Source: Treponema sp. UBA6367
GTDB taxonomy: Bacteria > Spirochaetota > Spirochaetia > Treponematales > Treponemataceae
NCBI GenBank assembly: GCA_002437725.1
Contig: DJRF01000026.1
Coordinates: 145,443-209,442, forward strand
Direction of reading: 5' to 3'
Length of the DNA: 64,000 nt
The translations under genes were made by a program, and so were the position numbers. How positions within the stretch are numbered: position 1 is the stretch's first letter; every line of letters starts with the position of its first letter. This document shows positions 8,267 to 16,040 of this stretch, one piece after another. The notes under the pieces are model-generated. The model did no database searches. It worked only from the letters and a program-made list of their open reading frames with translations, and was not told where the DNA came from.

Positions 8267-9126
8267 TGAACTTTTTTTCAGCCGTAATCGTAACCTATAA
8301 TCCGAATCTTTCTCAGTTAAAGGCTTGTGTTTCATCGCTTTTTCCGCAGGTCGAAAAAATTGTAATCGTAAAAAACAGTTCAGAAAAACTTGATTTTCCA
8401 GAATTTAAAAATGAAAAAATTATTCAGATTCAGCTTGAAAAAAACTTTGGAATTGCCTATGCGCAGAACCGGGGAATTGAAAAATCGATTGAGCTTGGCT
8501 CGGAATGGATTTTGCTATCTGATCAGGATACTGTTTTCCCGGAAAATTATGTCGTCGACTTTGAAAAGAAAATAAAATCATTTGGCAAAAGTAAAATCTA
8601 TGCGCCGACCTTTTTTAATGAAGTAAAAAATCAGAAAGAGCCGGTTTCTGTTTCAATGTTAAAATCTGTTGTTCCGTCGGGAAGCGATGCTGTCAAAGTT
8701 CTTCATGCAATTTCTTCGGGAATGATTTTCTGCAAGGAAGTTTTTCAGAAAATCGGCGGAATGAAAGAAGAGCTTTTTATTGATTATGTTGACTTTGAAT
8801 TCTGCTGGCGGGCAAGAAAAATTGGAATAGAAACATTGTGTTTTCCTGATATTTCAATTCACCATCAGCTTGGAGATTCTTATAAAAAAATTTGGGGGAA
8901 GAAAATAACGCTCCGTTCTGATTTCCGATACTTTTATATGCTGAGAAACGGTCTCTGTCTTTCAAAAAATTGCGAATGTCTTTCAGATCATGAAAAATCA
9001 GCTTTGTGCAGACGGACATTGATTTTTGCGTTTGGAATAATTTTGATTTCTAAGAATAAATTGAAAGCACTTAAACTTGTGAAAAACGCAGTATGTGAAT
9101 CAAAGAAAATGGGAGATAAAAGATGA
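8254..9126 (+). CDS. rhamnosyltransferase-like GT2 glycosyltransferase
   Basis: The 290-residue product is a GT2 enzyme of the rhamnosyltransferase type. It has AVIVTYNPNLSQL at the N-terminus, NFGIAYAQNRGI in the nucleotide-binding part, the DQD metal motif in LLSDQDTVFP, and DYVDFEFCWRARKIG towards the C-terminus. It probably adds a deoxyhexose to the repeat unit. ATG 8254 lies inside licD; the in-frame ATG at 8266, sharing one base with the licD TAA, is an equally good start. The gene closes the plus-strand run before an inverted toxin-antitoxin pair. Confidence 0.88.
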   Translation: MENIMNFFSAVIVTYNPNLSQLKACVSSLFPQVEKIVIVKNSSEKLDFPEFKNEKIIQIQLEKNFGIAYAQNRGIEKSIELGSEWILLSDQDTVFPENYVVDFEKKIKSFGKSKIYAPTFFNEVKNQKEPVSVSMLKSVVPSGSDAVKVLHAISSGMIFCKEVFQKIGGMKEELFIDYVDFEFCWRARKIGIETLCFPDISIHHQLGDSYKKIWGKKITLRSDFRYFYMLRNGLCLSKNCECLSDHEKSALCRRTLIFAFGIILISKNKLKALKLVKNAVCESKKMGDKR

Positions 9127-9152
9127 ATATTTTAGTTCATAAATATATTTTA

Positions 9153-9590
9153 TCACCTCTTTCCATTCTTATCTTTCTTCATAATCTCCATCATTTCTTT
9201 TGGAGTTACCACGAACGGTTTTATCGGAAAGTCTTTGATATTACCAGTTACAAGAAAAGTGTCAGCAGTTTGGCGGGAATCCATTGTAACTTCATAAAAA
9301 ATCGCATCTTTTGGGTCGGAAGGTTTTTCTTCTGTTTGAATGCCAGAAAGTTCAATGCCATTGTCAAGAATCATTTTGATTGCTTTATGAACGTTTTTTG
9401 TCGAAAACTTATTTTTAAACTTTCCTCTGGAAAGAACTTCAGAATATTCAGCAATAATTTCATTGCTAAAAACCGGGATTATGGTTTTATCAAAAATCTT
9501 AAAAACAGTTTTGACTGTTGCAGAATCTTCATTTTTAGAAAGCAGAGCAGAGACAATAACATTTGTATCAATGACAGCATAATATTTCAT
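9153..9590 (-). CDS. PIN-domain toxin (COG1569 type)
   Basis: The 145-residue product is a PIN-domain ribonuclease, the toxin class that cleaves RNA with a cluster of acidic residues. The first motif is IDTNVIVSALLS with Asp8. Glu44 and Glu48 form the middle acidic site, Asp92 and Asp95 the third, and LVTGNIKDF (residues 113-121) the last. It begins 3 bases after the RelB-like antitoxin gene, with GGAG of the antitoxin's own tail as ribosome binding site. The pair lies opposite in direction to the polysaccharide genes on both sides. Confidence 0.9.
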   Translation of the reverse strand: MKYYAVIDTNVIVSALLSKNEDSATVKTVFKIFDKTIIPVFSNEIIAEYSEVLSRGKFKNKFSTKNVHKAIKMILDNGIELSGIQTEEKPSDPKDAIFYEVTMDSRQTADTFLVTGNIKDFPIKPFVVTPKEMMEIMKKDKNGKR

Positions 9591-9593
9591 ATT

Positions 9594-9884
9594 TTATTTC
9601 TCCTCTCTGTATGCGCGGATTTCTGCGTTAATTTCATCAAGAGTCATTTCTTGAAGTCCGTTTTTCTTTGCTTCTTTTCTAAGCTGCATAAAAGCTTTTT
9701 TTCCTTCTTTAAGAGAAATTTTTCTTTCTATTCTCATGCTGAATGGAATACCTCTTTCTTCAACGGATTTTTTAAGAAAAATTCTGAACGCTGTCGGCAA
9801 ATCAAGTCCGAGCTGCTCGAAAATGCTTGTCGCCTCGTTCTTCAAATCTTCGTCTACTCTAATTTGTACCAATGTGCTTGCCAT
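9594..9884 (-). CDS. RelB/DinJ-family antitoxin
   Basis: The 96-residue product opens with STLVQIRVDEDLKNEA, the ribbon-helix-helix DNA-binding strand and helix of RelB/DinJ antitoxins, followed by FEQLGLDLPTAFRIFL. The C-terminal half is lysine- and glutamate-rich and should wrap the PIN toxin. I start at the ATG at 9884, which has GGAGG upstream, rather than at a longer in-frame start at 10040 inside the divergent gene. The protein should repress its own promoter. Confidence 0.9.
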   Translation of the reverse strand: MASTLVQIRVDEDLKNEATSIFEQLGLDLPTAFRIFLKKSVEERGIPFSMRIERKISLKEGKKAFMQLRKEAKKNGLQEMTLDEINAEIRAYREEK

Positions 9885-9899
9885 AATTCGCCTCCAAAA

Positions 9900-9955
9900 A
9901 CAATAAAAAATTGTACCTATAATTTGAATATATGTGAATGTAATGTGTTTGTCAA
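9900..9955 (-). promoter_or_regulatory. promoter and candidate operator of the RelB-PIN pair
   Basis: Read on the minus strand, a perfect -35 TTGACA (9955-9950) is followed by 17 bases and TATATT (9932-9927), a near-consensus promoter. In the leader, an inverted repeat ACAAT-5 bases-ATTGT (9900-9914) is a plausible binding site for the ribbon-helix-helix antitoxin. The region also lies just upstream of the divergent glycosyltransferase at 9979. Confidence 0.6.
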
Positions 9956-9978
9956 TAAAAATAAAAAAGGAGCAGTTT

Positions 9979-11124
9979 ATGCCTGAATCAAATATTCCGT
10001 CAAAGAATCCTAAAAAACTTCGCGTTTCTGTTATCGGCACGGTTGGCGTTCCTGCCTGCTATGGCGGTTTTGAGTCGCTTGTGGACAACTTGCTGGATTT
10101 TACTCCGCCGAATGTTGAATACACGGTTTTCTGTTCGGGCAGGAAATATGGAAAACGATTGGAGTCGTACAAGGGCGCAAAACTTGTTTATCTTGAAATG
10201 GACGCGAACGGCAAGGACAGTATTTTTTATGATTTCAAGTCGATGAAACTTTCGGTTGTTGCTAAAGCAGACATAATGCTGGTTCTTGGTGTTTCAGGCT
10301 GCGTTTTTCTTCCATATACAAGGCGGATTTTCAAGGGAAAAATCATAACGAATATTGACGGGCTTGAATGGCGGCGCGATAAATGGAAGTGGTGCGCAAA
10401 AAAGATTCTAAAGCTCAGCGAAAAAATGGCTGTGAAATATTCTGACGTTGTGATTGGCGACAACAAGGGAATCACCGACTATATAAAATCTGAATATTCA
10501 AAAATCGTAAAAAACAAGAAAGTTGAGCTGATTGCGTATGGCGGCGACCAGGTTTCGCGCGTTCAGGACGATTCTTTGCTTGAAAAATATCCGTTCTGCA
10601 AAAAGCCTTATGCGGTTACCGTCTGCCGGATTGAGCCTGAAAACAATGTCCATGTTATTCTTGAATCTTTCTCTAAAATGCCGGACGAGACGCTTGTTTT
10701 TGTGGGCAACTGGGAAAAGTCGGAATACGGCCGTGGCTTAAAGAAAAAATTCAGCGCATGCAAAAATATCCACCTGCTTGATCCGATTTATGAGGGGCAC
10801 ACCGTGAACTGGCTTCGCTCAAATGCCCTTGTCTATATTCACGGACACAGCGCAGGCGGAACGAATCCATCTCTTGTTGAGGCGATGAATCTTTCTCTTC
10901 CGATTCTTGCGTTTGACTGCGTTTACAACCGCGCCACAACCGAAGAAAAATGTCTTTACTGGAAAACTCCAGAAAATTTGCAGAATCTGATGAAAAAACT
11001 TTGTCATTCCGAACTCGATTCGGAATCTCTTAGTGAAAAAATCGCGCGCAAAATGGGCGAGGCAGGAAAGCGTCTTTACAGCTGGGAGCAGATTGCAAAG
11101 CAGTACAACGCTTTGTATCAGTAA
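9979..11124 (+). CDS. DUF1972/GT4 glycosyltransferase
   Basis: The 381-residue product starts its fold with VIGTVGVPACYGGFESLVDNL, the acceptor loop typical of DUF1972-containing GT4 enzymes, many of which are rhamnosyltransferases. NIDGLEWRRDKW is the second family hallmark. The donor domain ends in GTNPSLVEAMNLSLP, with the catalytic EAM glutamate. I start at ATG 9979 behind AGGAG (9968-9972). Near the C-terminus the frame reads through a palindromic element (11003-11029) that adds the residues CHSELDSESL. It is the last polysaccharide gene of the cluster and is separated from the others by the toxin-antitoxin pair. Confidence 0.9.
   Translation: MPESNIPSKNPKKLRVSVIGTVGVPACYGGFESLVDNLLDFTPPNVEYTVFCSGRKYGKRLESYKGAKLVYLEMDANGKDSIFYDFKSMKLSVVAKADIMLVLGVSGCVFLPYTRRIFKGKIITNIDGLEWRRDKWKWCAKKILKLSEKMAVKYSDVVIGDNKGITDYIKSEYSKIVKNKKVELIAYGGDQVSRVQDDSLLEKYPFCKKPYAVTVCRIEPENNVHVILESFSKMPDETLVFVGNWEKSEYGRGLKKKFSACKNIHLLDPIYEGHTVNWLRSNALVYIHGHSAGGTNPSLVEAMNLSLPILAFDCVYNRATTEEKCLYWKTPENLQNLMKKLCHSELDSESLSEKIARKMGEAGKRLYSWEQIAKQYNALYQ
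11003..11029 (+). repeat. in-frame palindromic element
   Basis: Perfect 8-base arms ATTCCGAA (11006-11013) and TTCGGAAT (11019-11026) enclose CTCGA. The element lies inside the glycosyltransferase frame and is translated as part of CHSELDSESL. From memory, similar palindromes translated this way are scattered through many bacterial genomes, usually intergenic. Here it probably inserted near the 3' end without breaking the gene. Confidence 0.6.
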
Positions 11125-11126
11125 AT

Positions 11127-11375
11127 TTAAATCTGCCTTTTTCCTTCGTCTGTGATTTTAATTCCGCCGCTTGCTTGAGCTGCAAAGCCTTTTGCAATGC
11201 AGCCTTCCAGCGCGTTTTGTATTATTTGCGTCGTTACGGCGGAATCTTTTTCTTTTGTTTTGCAGATTTCTTCTATTATTTGCTGTTCTTCAAACTCAAT
11301 CGGCTCGCTTTTTTGAGTGTCTTTTTTGCCGAGAAGTTTTAGGATTTCTGTTTCTATTTTAGTTGCGGTAAACAC
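11127..11375 (-). CDS. small protein, possible winged-helix fold
   Basis: The 82-residue frame starts at GTG 11375 with no clear ribosome binding site and ends two bases after the convergent glycosyltransferase. Its last part, ALEGCIAKGFAAQASGGIKIT then DEGKRQI, looks like the wing and last helix of a small winged-helix domain. No family is recognised with certainty. It could be a regulator or a chance frame; codon use looks protein-like. Confidence 0.45.
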   Translation of the reverse strand: MFTATKIETEILKLLGKKDTQKSEPIEFEEQQIIEEICKTKEKDSAVTTQIIQNALEGCIAKGFAAQASGGIKITDEGKRQI

Positions 11376-11453
11376 ATTATTATCTTATGAAAAACTTTGA
11401 TTGCGGTCAATACATACTTACGCTCAAGAGTTTTGCTCCGTTGCTTTGGAATG

Positions 11454-11499
11454 AAAAAAATACCCTTTCCGCCACTTCAAAAAAATGGCAAGAAAGGGT
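11454..11499 (-). terminator. rho-independent terminator after frdA
   Basis: Arms ACCCTTTC (11462-11469) and GAAAGGGT (11492-11499) with inner GCCA/TGGC pairing form the stem. On the minus strand it is followed by seven T residues (11460-11454). It lies 30 bases beyond the frdA stop and should end the fumarate reductase transcript. Confidence 0.8.
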
Positions 11500-11528
11500 T
11501 CTGAACAATCAAAGCAGTTTTGTTTCAG

Positions 11529-13172
11529 CTATTTACTTGCTCCAGGAATTGCCTTCTCGAATTCCTTGTTACCGTGCGTGTAGCGCGGCAAAAGTTTTGG
11601 AGAAACTTCATCGCCTTTGATTCCGGCTGCGTCCCGTTCCTTTTCAAACGCCTTTACATGGTCAAGGTTCATTTTTGAGGTGTCGGAAAGCTGGATATTC
11701 TTGAACATTTTTCCAGCTTCAATTCCAGCTTCGCGGCCGAATACAACAACGTCAAGCAAAGAATTTCCCATCAAGCGGTTTGTTCCGTGAACACCGCCAG
11801 AAGCTTCACCTGCAACAAGCAAATTCTTTACGTTTGTGTGGCAAGTCTTGTCGATTTCAACACCGCCGTTCTGATAGTGAAGCGTTGGGTAAACCAAAAT
11901 CGGCTCCTTGCGGATGTCGATTCCGTATTTAATGAACATATTGTACATCGCAGGAATTGACTTCAAGATTGTGCCTTCTCCATGAATCATATCAATCATT
12001 GGAGTATCAAGCCAAACAGCGTCCTGAACATCGTTGTGAACGCCACGGCCCTCTCGGACTTCGCGGATAATTCCAGAAGCGTTTACGTCGCGTGTTTCAA
12101 GCGGGTGAATATAAACTTCACCATTCTTATTGATAAGTTTTGCGCCAAGAGAGCGTACTTTCTCTGTTACAAGTTTTCCAAGAATCTGGCTTGGGTAAGC
12201 GGCTCCTGTAGGGTGATACTGCAAAGAATCCTGATACAAAAGCTTTGCTCCGGCTCTGTAAGCAAGCACAAGACCATCGGCTGTCGCACCGTAATGGTTA
12301 GAAGTAGGGAATCCCTGGTAATGCATACGACCAGCACCGCCAGTTGCAAGAATAACAACTTTTGCCTTTGCGATGTAGATTTCATTTGTTTCCATGTTCA
12401 TAAGAACTGCACCGCAAGCTTCGCCTTTCTCATTCTTGATAAGTTCGATTGCAGATGTAAAATCAACAACTGTTATGTTGTCTTTGCGGTTAAAAGTCTC
12501 ATCGCGGAGTGTACGCATGATTTCAGCCCCAGAATAATCCTTGCAGGCATGCATACGTTTTCGGCTTGTTCCGCCACCATGAGTTGTAACCATTGTTCCG
12601 TCTGGCATTTTGTCAAACTCAACACCAAGGTCGTTCAGCCATTTGATTACAGAAGGAGCTTTGTTTACAAGAGTATAAACAAGTTCCGGCTTCCCATCAA
12701 AGTGTCCGCCACCAAAACAGTCAAGGTAATGCTGAGCAGGCGAATCATTCGGTTTGTCAGCAGCCTGGATTCCACCTTCTGCCATCATGGTGTTTGCATC
12801 GCCAACGCGGAGTTTTGTTACAAGCAAAACTTTTGCGCCTGCTTCAGAAGCCATGATTGCCGCAGAAGTTCCAGCGCCACCACCACCGATAACAAGAACA
12901 TCGGTTTCATAGTCAACATGGTTCAAGTCAATGTGTTCTGGTTCGATTCTTGGCTTTGCCTCAAGCATTTTTGCCAATTCAATAGGAGCTTTCTGTCCTT
13001 TGTTAGGACCGATTTTCAGTTCTTCAAACTGGCTCTTGATTCTATCCGGATGGAATTTCAAAAGCAAATCGTCTTTTTCTTCCGCAGTAAGACGTGCGTG
13101 TTCAAATTTAAGGTTTTCTTCGCGTTTTTCTGCAACAATTTTAGCTGCATCGTCAAGATAATTTCCGTACAT
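11529..13172 (-). CDS. frdA: fumarate reductase flavoprotein subunit, soluble type
   Basis: The 547-residue FAD protein belongs to the fumarate reductase/succinate dehydrogenase/aspartate oxidase family. The dinucleotide motif GGGGAG is at residues 96-101. The substrate and FAD regions HPTGAAYPS and GGVHGTNRLMGNSLLD are intact, as is HGGGTSRKR. At the position where membrane fumarate reductases carry the FAD-linking histidine (SHT...EGG), this protein has Asn127 in ANTMMAEGG, so FAD should be bound non-covalently. No membrane-anchor subunit is encoded nearby, so the enzyme should be cytosolic, as in thiol:fumarate reductases. The partner FrdB gene ends 20 bases upstream. Direction (fumarate to succinate) is inferred from the neighbouring fumarase and malate dehydrogenase. 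Confidence 0.9.
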   Translation of the reverse strand: MYGNYLDDAAKIVAEKREENLKFEHARLTAEEKDDLLLKFHPDRIKSQFEELKIGPNKGQKAPIELAKMLEAKPRIEPEHIDLNHVDYETDVLVIGGGGAGTSAAIMASEAGAKVLLVTKLRVGDANTMMAEGGIQAADKPNDSPAQHYLDCFGGGHFDGKPELVYTLVNKAPSVIKWLNDLGVEFDKMPDGTMVTTHGGGTSRKRMHACKDYSGAEIMRTLRDETFNRKDNITVVDFTSAIELIKNEKGEACGAVLMNMETNEIYIAKAKVVILATGGAGRMHYQGFPTSNHYGATADGLVLAYRAGAKLLYQDSLQYHPTGAAYPSQILGKLVTEKVRSLGAKLINKNGEVYIHPLETRDVNASGIIREVREGRGVHNDVQDAVWLDTPMIDMIHGEGTILKSIPAMYNMFIKYGIDIRKEPILVYPTLHYQNGGVEIDKTCHTNVKNLLVAGEASGGVHGTNRLMGNSLLDVVVFGREAGIEAGKMFKNIQLSDTSKMNLDHVKAFEKERDAAGIKGDEVSPKLLPRYTHGNKEFEKAIPGASK

Positions 13173-13192
13173 ATCTTTATCTCCTGGGCGTA

Positions 13193-13879
13193 TTATTTTT
13201 CAATTTCTCGTGTGTTATACAACTCTTTGATTTCAGCCAAAGGCTTTTTCATCAAATTCTGAATAAGTTCCTCGCACTTTCCCTCGTTGATTTCTTTTAC
13301 GCGGTCAAGAAGATGCTGGCTCTGCGGCTGGATATATTTTCCGTTAAGGCGGCGAGCAAGCTCAGCAACCTGAGGATGGCTGATTCCTGCCGGACAACGA
13401 GAAGAACAGCAACCGCACATAATGCAGTCAAAAGAAAGATTAGCGCATTTTTCAAAATCACCGCGTTGAGCATAAGCAATGTACTGCATTGTCTGAAGAT
13501 TCTGCGGGCATGCACGTGTACAAGCGTTGCATCCTACACAAGAATAAATTTCAGGGTAAAGCTGCATCATGACAGCCTGTTCCGGCTTAATCTTGTTGAT
13601 GTCGTAAACCTGTTTTACAAGCGGGAAGAACGGAAGGGTTGCAATGTACATTCCATCAATAACTTTTTGTGAACAAGCAAGACAAGTTTTAAGCTGATTT
13701 TCGCCTTTTACGCGGTAAATAGTCGCACAAGCACCGCAGAATCCATTTCGGCATCCGCAGCCTCTTTTTAGCTGATAGCCAGCATATTCCATCGCATTCA
13801 TTACTGTAAGTTCTGCCGGAACTTCGTATTTTTTTCCGAACAGATATATTGTAGCCATTTGAGTTTTATTTTCTGCCAT
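13193..13879 (-). CDS. frdB: fumarate reductase iron-sulfur subunit
   Basis: The 228-residue product carries electrons to FrdA. A plant-type [2Fe-2S] domain (residues 41-51, CGCRNGFCGAC, with Cys66) precedes two [4Fe-4S] sites: CVGCNACTRACP (cysteines 114, 117, 120, 124) and CIMCGCCSSRCP (152, 155, 158, 162). The second site is unlike classical FrdB, which has one [3Fe-4S] and one [4Fe-4S]. It matches the N-terminal part of TfrB-type subunits. The CCG domain that TfrB carries at its C-terminus is absent; a separate HdrB is encoded at 19910-20701. I start at ATG 13879 behind GGAG. The gene stands just after a large structured leader. Confidence 0.88.
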   Translation of the reverse strand: MAENKTQMATIYLFGKKYEVPAELTVMNAMEYAGYQLKRGCGCRNGFCGACATIYRVKGENQLKTCLACSQKVIDGMYIATLPFFPLVKQVYDINKIKPEQAVMMQLYPEIYSCVGCNACTRACPQNLQTMQYIAYAQRGDFEKCANLSFDCIMCGCCSSRCPAGISHPQVAELARRLNGKYIQPQSQHLLDRVKEINEGKCEELIQNLMKKPLAEIKELYNTREIEK

Positions 13880-13893
13880 TTTTATACTCCAAT

Positions 13894-14054
13894 AAAAAGT
13901 CAATGAGAAATGTGTCAATAAATTGACACAACAACTTTCGACTTGACTTTTTACGCAATTTCGCAGCAAAGCGAGAAATTGCACATGATAAGAAAGTTTG
14001 CAACGCAAACTTTTAAAGATAAAAACTGATGACATTTTCGGCAGTTTTTATCTT
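13894..14054 (-). repeat. composite palindromic leader, copy 1 (frdB)
   Basis: Read towards frdB it holds four stems. Stem A is AAGATAAAAACTG/CAGTTTTTATCTT (14054-14042 with 14028-14016), and stem B is AAAGTTTGC/GCAAACTTT (14013-13993). Stem D is GCAATTTC.../GAAATTGC (13982-13955). Stem C is AAAAAGTCAA/TTGACTTTTT (13952-13943 with 13903-13894), and its loop encloses an inner palindrome, TGTGTCAAT-2-ATTGACACA (13911-13930). It ends 4 bases before the GGAG site of frdB. The same modules in the same order precede the gene at 51116. The inner palindrome could also be a regulator site. Confidence 0.8.
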
Positions 14055-14061
14055 ACATCCT

Positions 14062-14150
14062 AAAAGGGGCGCCTGCCCCTCGCTTCAAACCTACGGTTTT
14101 CCGCTGCCCCCTCTCCTAAGGGGCTTTCCGCCCCTTAAAATCCCCGGGAG
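14062..14150 (-). repeat. GC-rich multi-hairpin intergenic element
   Basis: This stretch is far more GC-rich than its surroundings. It holds AGGGGC-4-GCCCCT (14065-14080), AAACC-3-GGTTT (14087-14099), TAAGGGGC-5-GCCCCTTA (14117-14137) and a CCCGGG palindrome (14143-14148). It lies between flxA and the palindromic leader of frdB. It has the look of a dispersed REP-like element and may also act as a terminator after flxA. No other copy is visible in the window. Confidence 0.55.
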
Positions 14151-14172
14151 TTTTTACCGCAGGTCAGTAATA

Positions 14173-15003
14173 TTAGTATTCTGGAGGTAATTCTCCGAGC
14201 TGATCAAAACTGAACACAGGACCGTCTTTGCATACAAATTTATCACCGATGTTGCAGCGACCGCATTTTCCAATTCCGCACTTCATTCGCATTTCCATAG
14301 TTGTAAAAACCTGAGAATCCTTAAAACCTAATTTTTTAAGTGCATCAAGGGAAAGGTGAATCAAAATCGGAGGTCCGCACATGATTACAGTCATTCCTGG
14401 ATCTGGATTACATTCTGTAACAAAAGGCGGAACAAAACCTACGTGTCCATCCCAACCTTCTTCTGGCCGGTCAATTGTAAGATTTATAGAGCAGTTTGGC
14501 TGTTTCATCCAAACTTTCTGCATTTCTTCAAGCCTTACAAGGTCTCCTTTTGAACGGGAACCATAAATTACTTGAATTCTTCCGTAATCGCTACGGTGAT
14601 CCATCATGTAGTTTACTACAGAATGAACCGGAGCGATTCCGATACCGCCGGCTATTACAAGGATGTCTTTTCCTTTAAGCTTTGTGTCTACTGGGAACCC
14701 GTTTCCGATTGGTCCTCGAACACAGATTTCTTGTCCTACTTCTGCGTTGTGCAGCCATTCAGTTACACAACCGCATTTTTTAATAGAAAATTCCATATAC
14801 TCTTCCAAAGTAGGAGAAGAGGTTATTGAAATCATAGATTCGCCAACACCTGGAACAATTAACATTGCGCATTGACCTGGAATATGTTCAAAAAGTTTTT
14901 TCCCGTCTAAACCAACAACGCGAAATGTTTTTACATCAGGAGTTTCTTGAGTAATACCAATAATTTTACCAACATAAGGAATAAATGATTCTTTCTGTTC
15001 CAT
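14173..15003 (-). CDS. flxA: FlxA-like FAD/NAD(P)H-binding oxidoreductase subunit
   Basis: The 276-residue product is a ferredoxin-NADP reductase-fold subunit related to hydrogenase gamma and sulfite reductase B chains. An N-terminal FAD-binding barrel is followed by the NAD(H) site IAGGIGIAPVHSVV and the terminal MCGPP. A C-terminal cysteine cluster, CGIGKCGRCNIGDKFVC, binds [2Fe-2S]. In FlxABCD-HdrABC complexes this subunit oxidises NADH and hands electrons to the iron-sulfur subunits. It shares one base with the flxB stop (TAATG). It is the last gene of the seven-gene run. Confidence 0.85.
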   Translation of the reverse strand: MEQKESFIPYVGKIIGITQETPDVKTFRVVGLDGKKLFEHIPGQCAMLIVPGVGESMISITSSPTLEEYMEFSIKKCGCVTEWLHNAEVGQEICVRGPIGNGFPVDTKLKGKDILVIAGGIGIAPVHSVVNYMMDHRSDYGRIQVIYGSRSKGDLVRLEEMQKVWMKQPNCSINLTIDRPEEGWDGHVGFVPPFVTECNPDPGMTVIMCGPPILIHLSLDALKKLGFKDSQVFTTMEMRMKCGIGKCGRCNIGDKFVCKDGPVFSFDQLGELPPEY

Positions 15004-16040
15004 TATTTTTCCTCCGTTGTTTCTTCATTAAAAGCTTTAATAACTTTTACAATATTCATGTTTACAGGACAACTTTCAAGACATCGACCGCAACCTACAC
15101 AAGAAAAAACACCATCATGAGCCATAGGGTAGTACATTAATTTGTGCATAAACCTTTGCCGGCTTCGTTCTTTTTGAGTATGCCTAGGATTTTCTGCTGC
15201 CATCTGAGTAAAATCAGAATACATGCAAGAATCCCAGCAACGAACCTGTCGGATGCCATTTCCTGTATCAAAGTCTCTAACGTCGAAACACATGCAAGTA
15301 GGACACACATAGGTACAAGTTCCACAGCCAAGACAACTTTCAGAAACTCTATTCCATACGGAAGAATTGAAAATCTTAAGCATATCTTCGCCCTTGAATT
15401 TTGAAAGGTCAAGATGTGCAAATGGAAGTTTTTCAATTTTTGCAGAAATTTCTTTCTTCGCTTTTTCAACGCTATTTTCATCGGTTTCAACAAGCAAAGA
15501 TAAAACTGAATCTAAAAGTTTTTTTCCTTTTTCTGTATTTGCATTAAAGAAGAACTTATCATCAGTAAGCCAACAGCTCACATCGCCTGCAGGATTTGCC
15601 GCATCAATTTTATAAGTTGAACAGAAACAAGTCTTTTCAGGTTCTGAACAAGCCAAAGTGATTACGGTTCCGTGATCTCTTCTGTTTTTGTAGTAAGAAT
15701 CTACAGGTGTCATTTTTAGATAAACATTGTCGATGATTTCAAAACTTTTTGCGTCACAAGCACGAACTCCAAAAACAACAAAGTCTTCTAAATCTTTGCG
15801 AGGATCTTCAACAGAGATTTCTTTTCCATTTATCTTGTAATTAACAAGAGTTTCCGCTTTAGGAAAGAAAAAGTCTTTTGCAGAACGCACTGTTTTTAGA
15901 GCATTTGAAAGTTTTGCACCTTTTTCCCATTTCTGAAAATTTGCTTTTCCAGAAGTGTTGTCAACAGGGATAAAAAGATTTTCCTTTGATGCAATAGCTT
16001 CAAAAAATTCATCAATTTTTTCAAATGGAAGGGCAAGCAT
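15003..16040 (-). CDS. flxB: FlxB-like 4Fe-4S electron-transfer subunit
   Basis: The 345-residue product resembles hydrogenase beta and anaerobic sulfite reductase A subunits. Cysteine motifs CLGCGTCTYVCPTCMC and CVGCGRCLESCP in the C-terminal half should bind two [4Fe-4S] clusters. An N-terminal domain with VFGVRACDAKSFEI is typical of the family. It would pass electrons from the NADH-oxidising subunit towards FlxD and HdrA. The start overlaps the flxC stop by one base. The B and C letters for the two paralogous subunits are assigned by position and are tentative. Confidence 0.8.
   Translation of the reverse strand: MLALPFEKIDEFFEAIASKENLFIPVDNTSGKANFQKWEKGAKLSNALKTVRSAKDFFFPKAETLVNYKINGKEISVEDPRKDLEDFVVFGVRACDAKSFEIIDNVYLKMTPVDSYYKNRRDHGTVITLACSEPEKTCFCSTYKIDAANPAGDVSCWLTDDKFFFNANTEKGKKLLDSVLSLLVETDENSVEKAKKEISAKIEKLPFAHLDLSKFKGEDMLKIFNSSVWNRVSESCLGCGTCTYVCPTCMCFDVRDFDTGNGIRQVRCWDSCMYSDFTQMAAENPRHTQKERSRQRFMHKLMYYPMAHDGVFSCVGCGRCLESCPVNMNIVKVIKAFNEETTEEK

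Noticed and set aside
9123..9986. Plus-strand open frame of 287 codons
   Set aside because: It lies antisense to the RelB-PIN pair, which has clear domains, ribosome binding sites and a promoter. Its product is phenylalanine/serine/asparagine-rich without motifs.
11387..11620. Plus-strand open frame of 77 codons
   Set aside because: It runs through the terminator hairpin and the 3' end of frdA on the other strand and has no family features.
11982..13262. Plus-strand open frame of 426 codons
   Set aside because: It is antisense to frdA, and the predicted product has no recognisable domain. Long antisense frames are common opposite such codon use.
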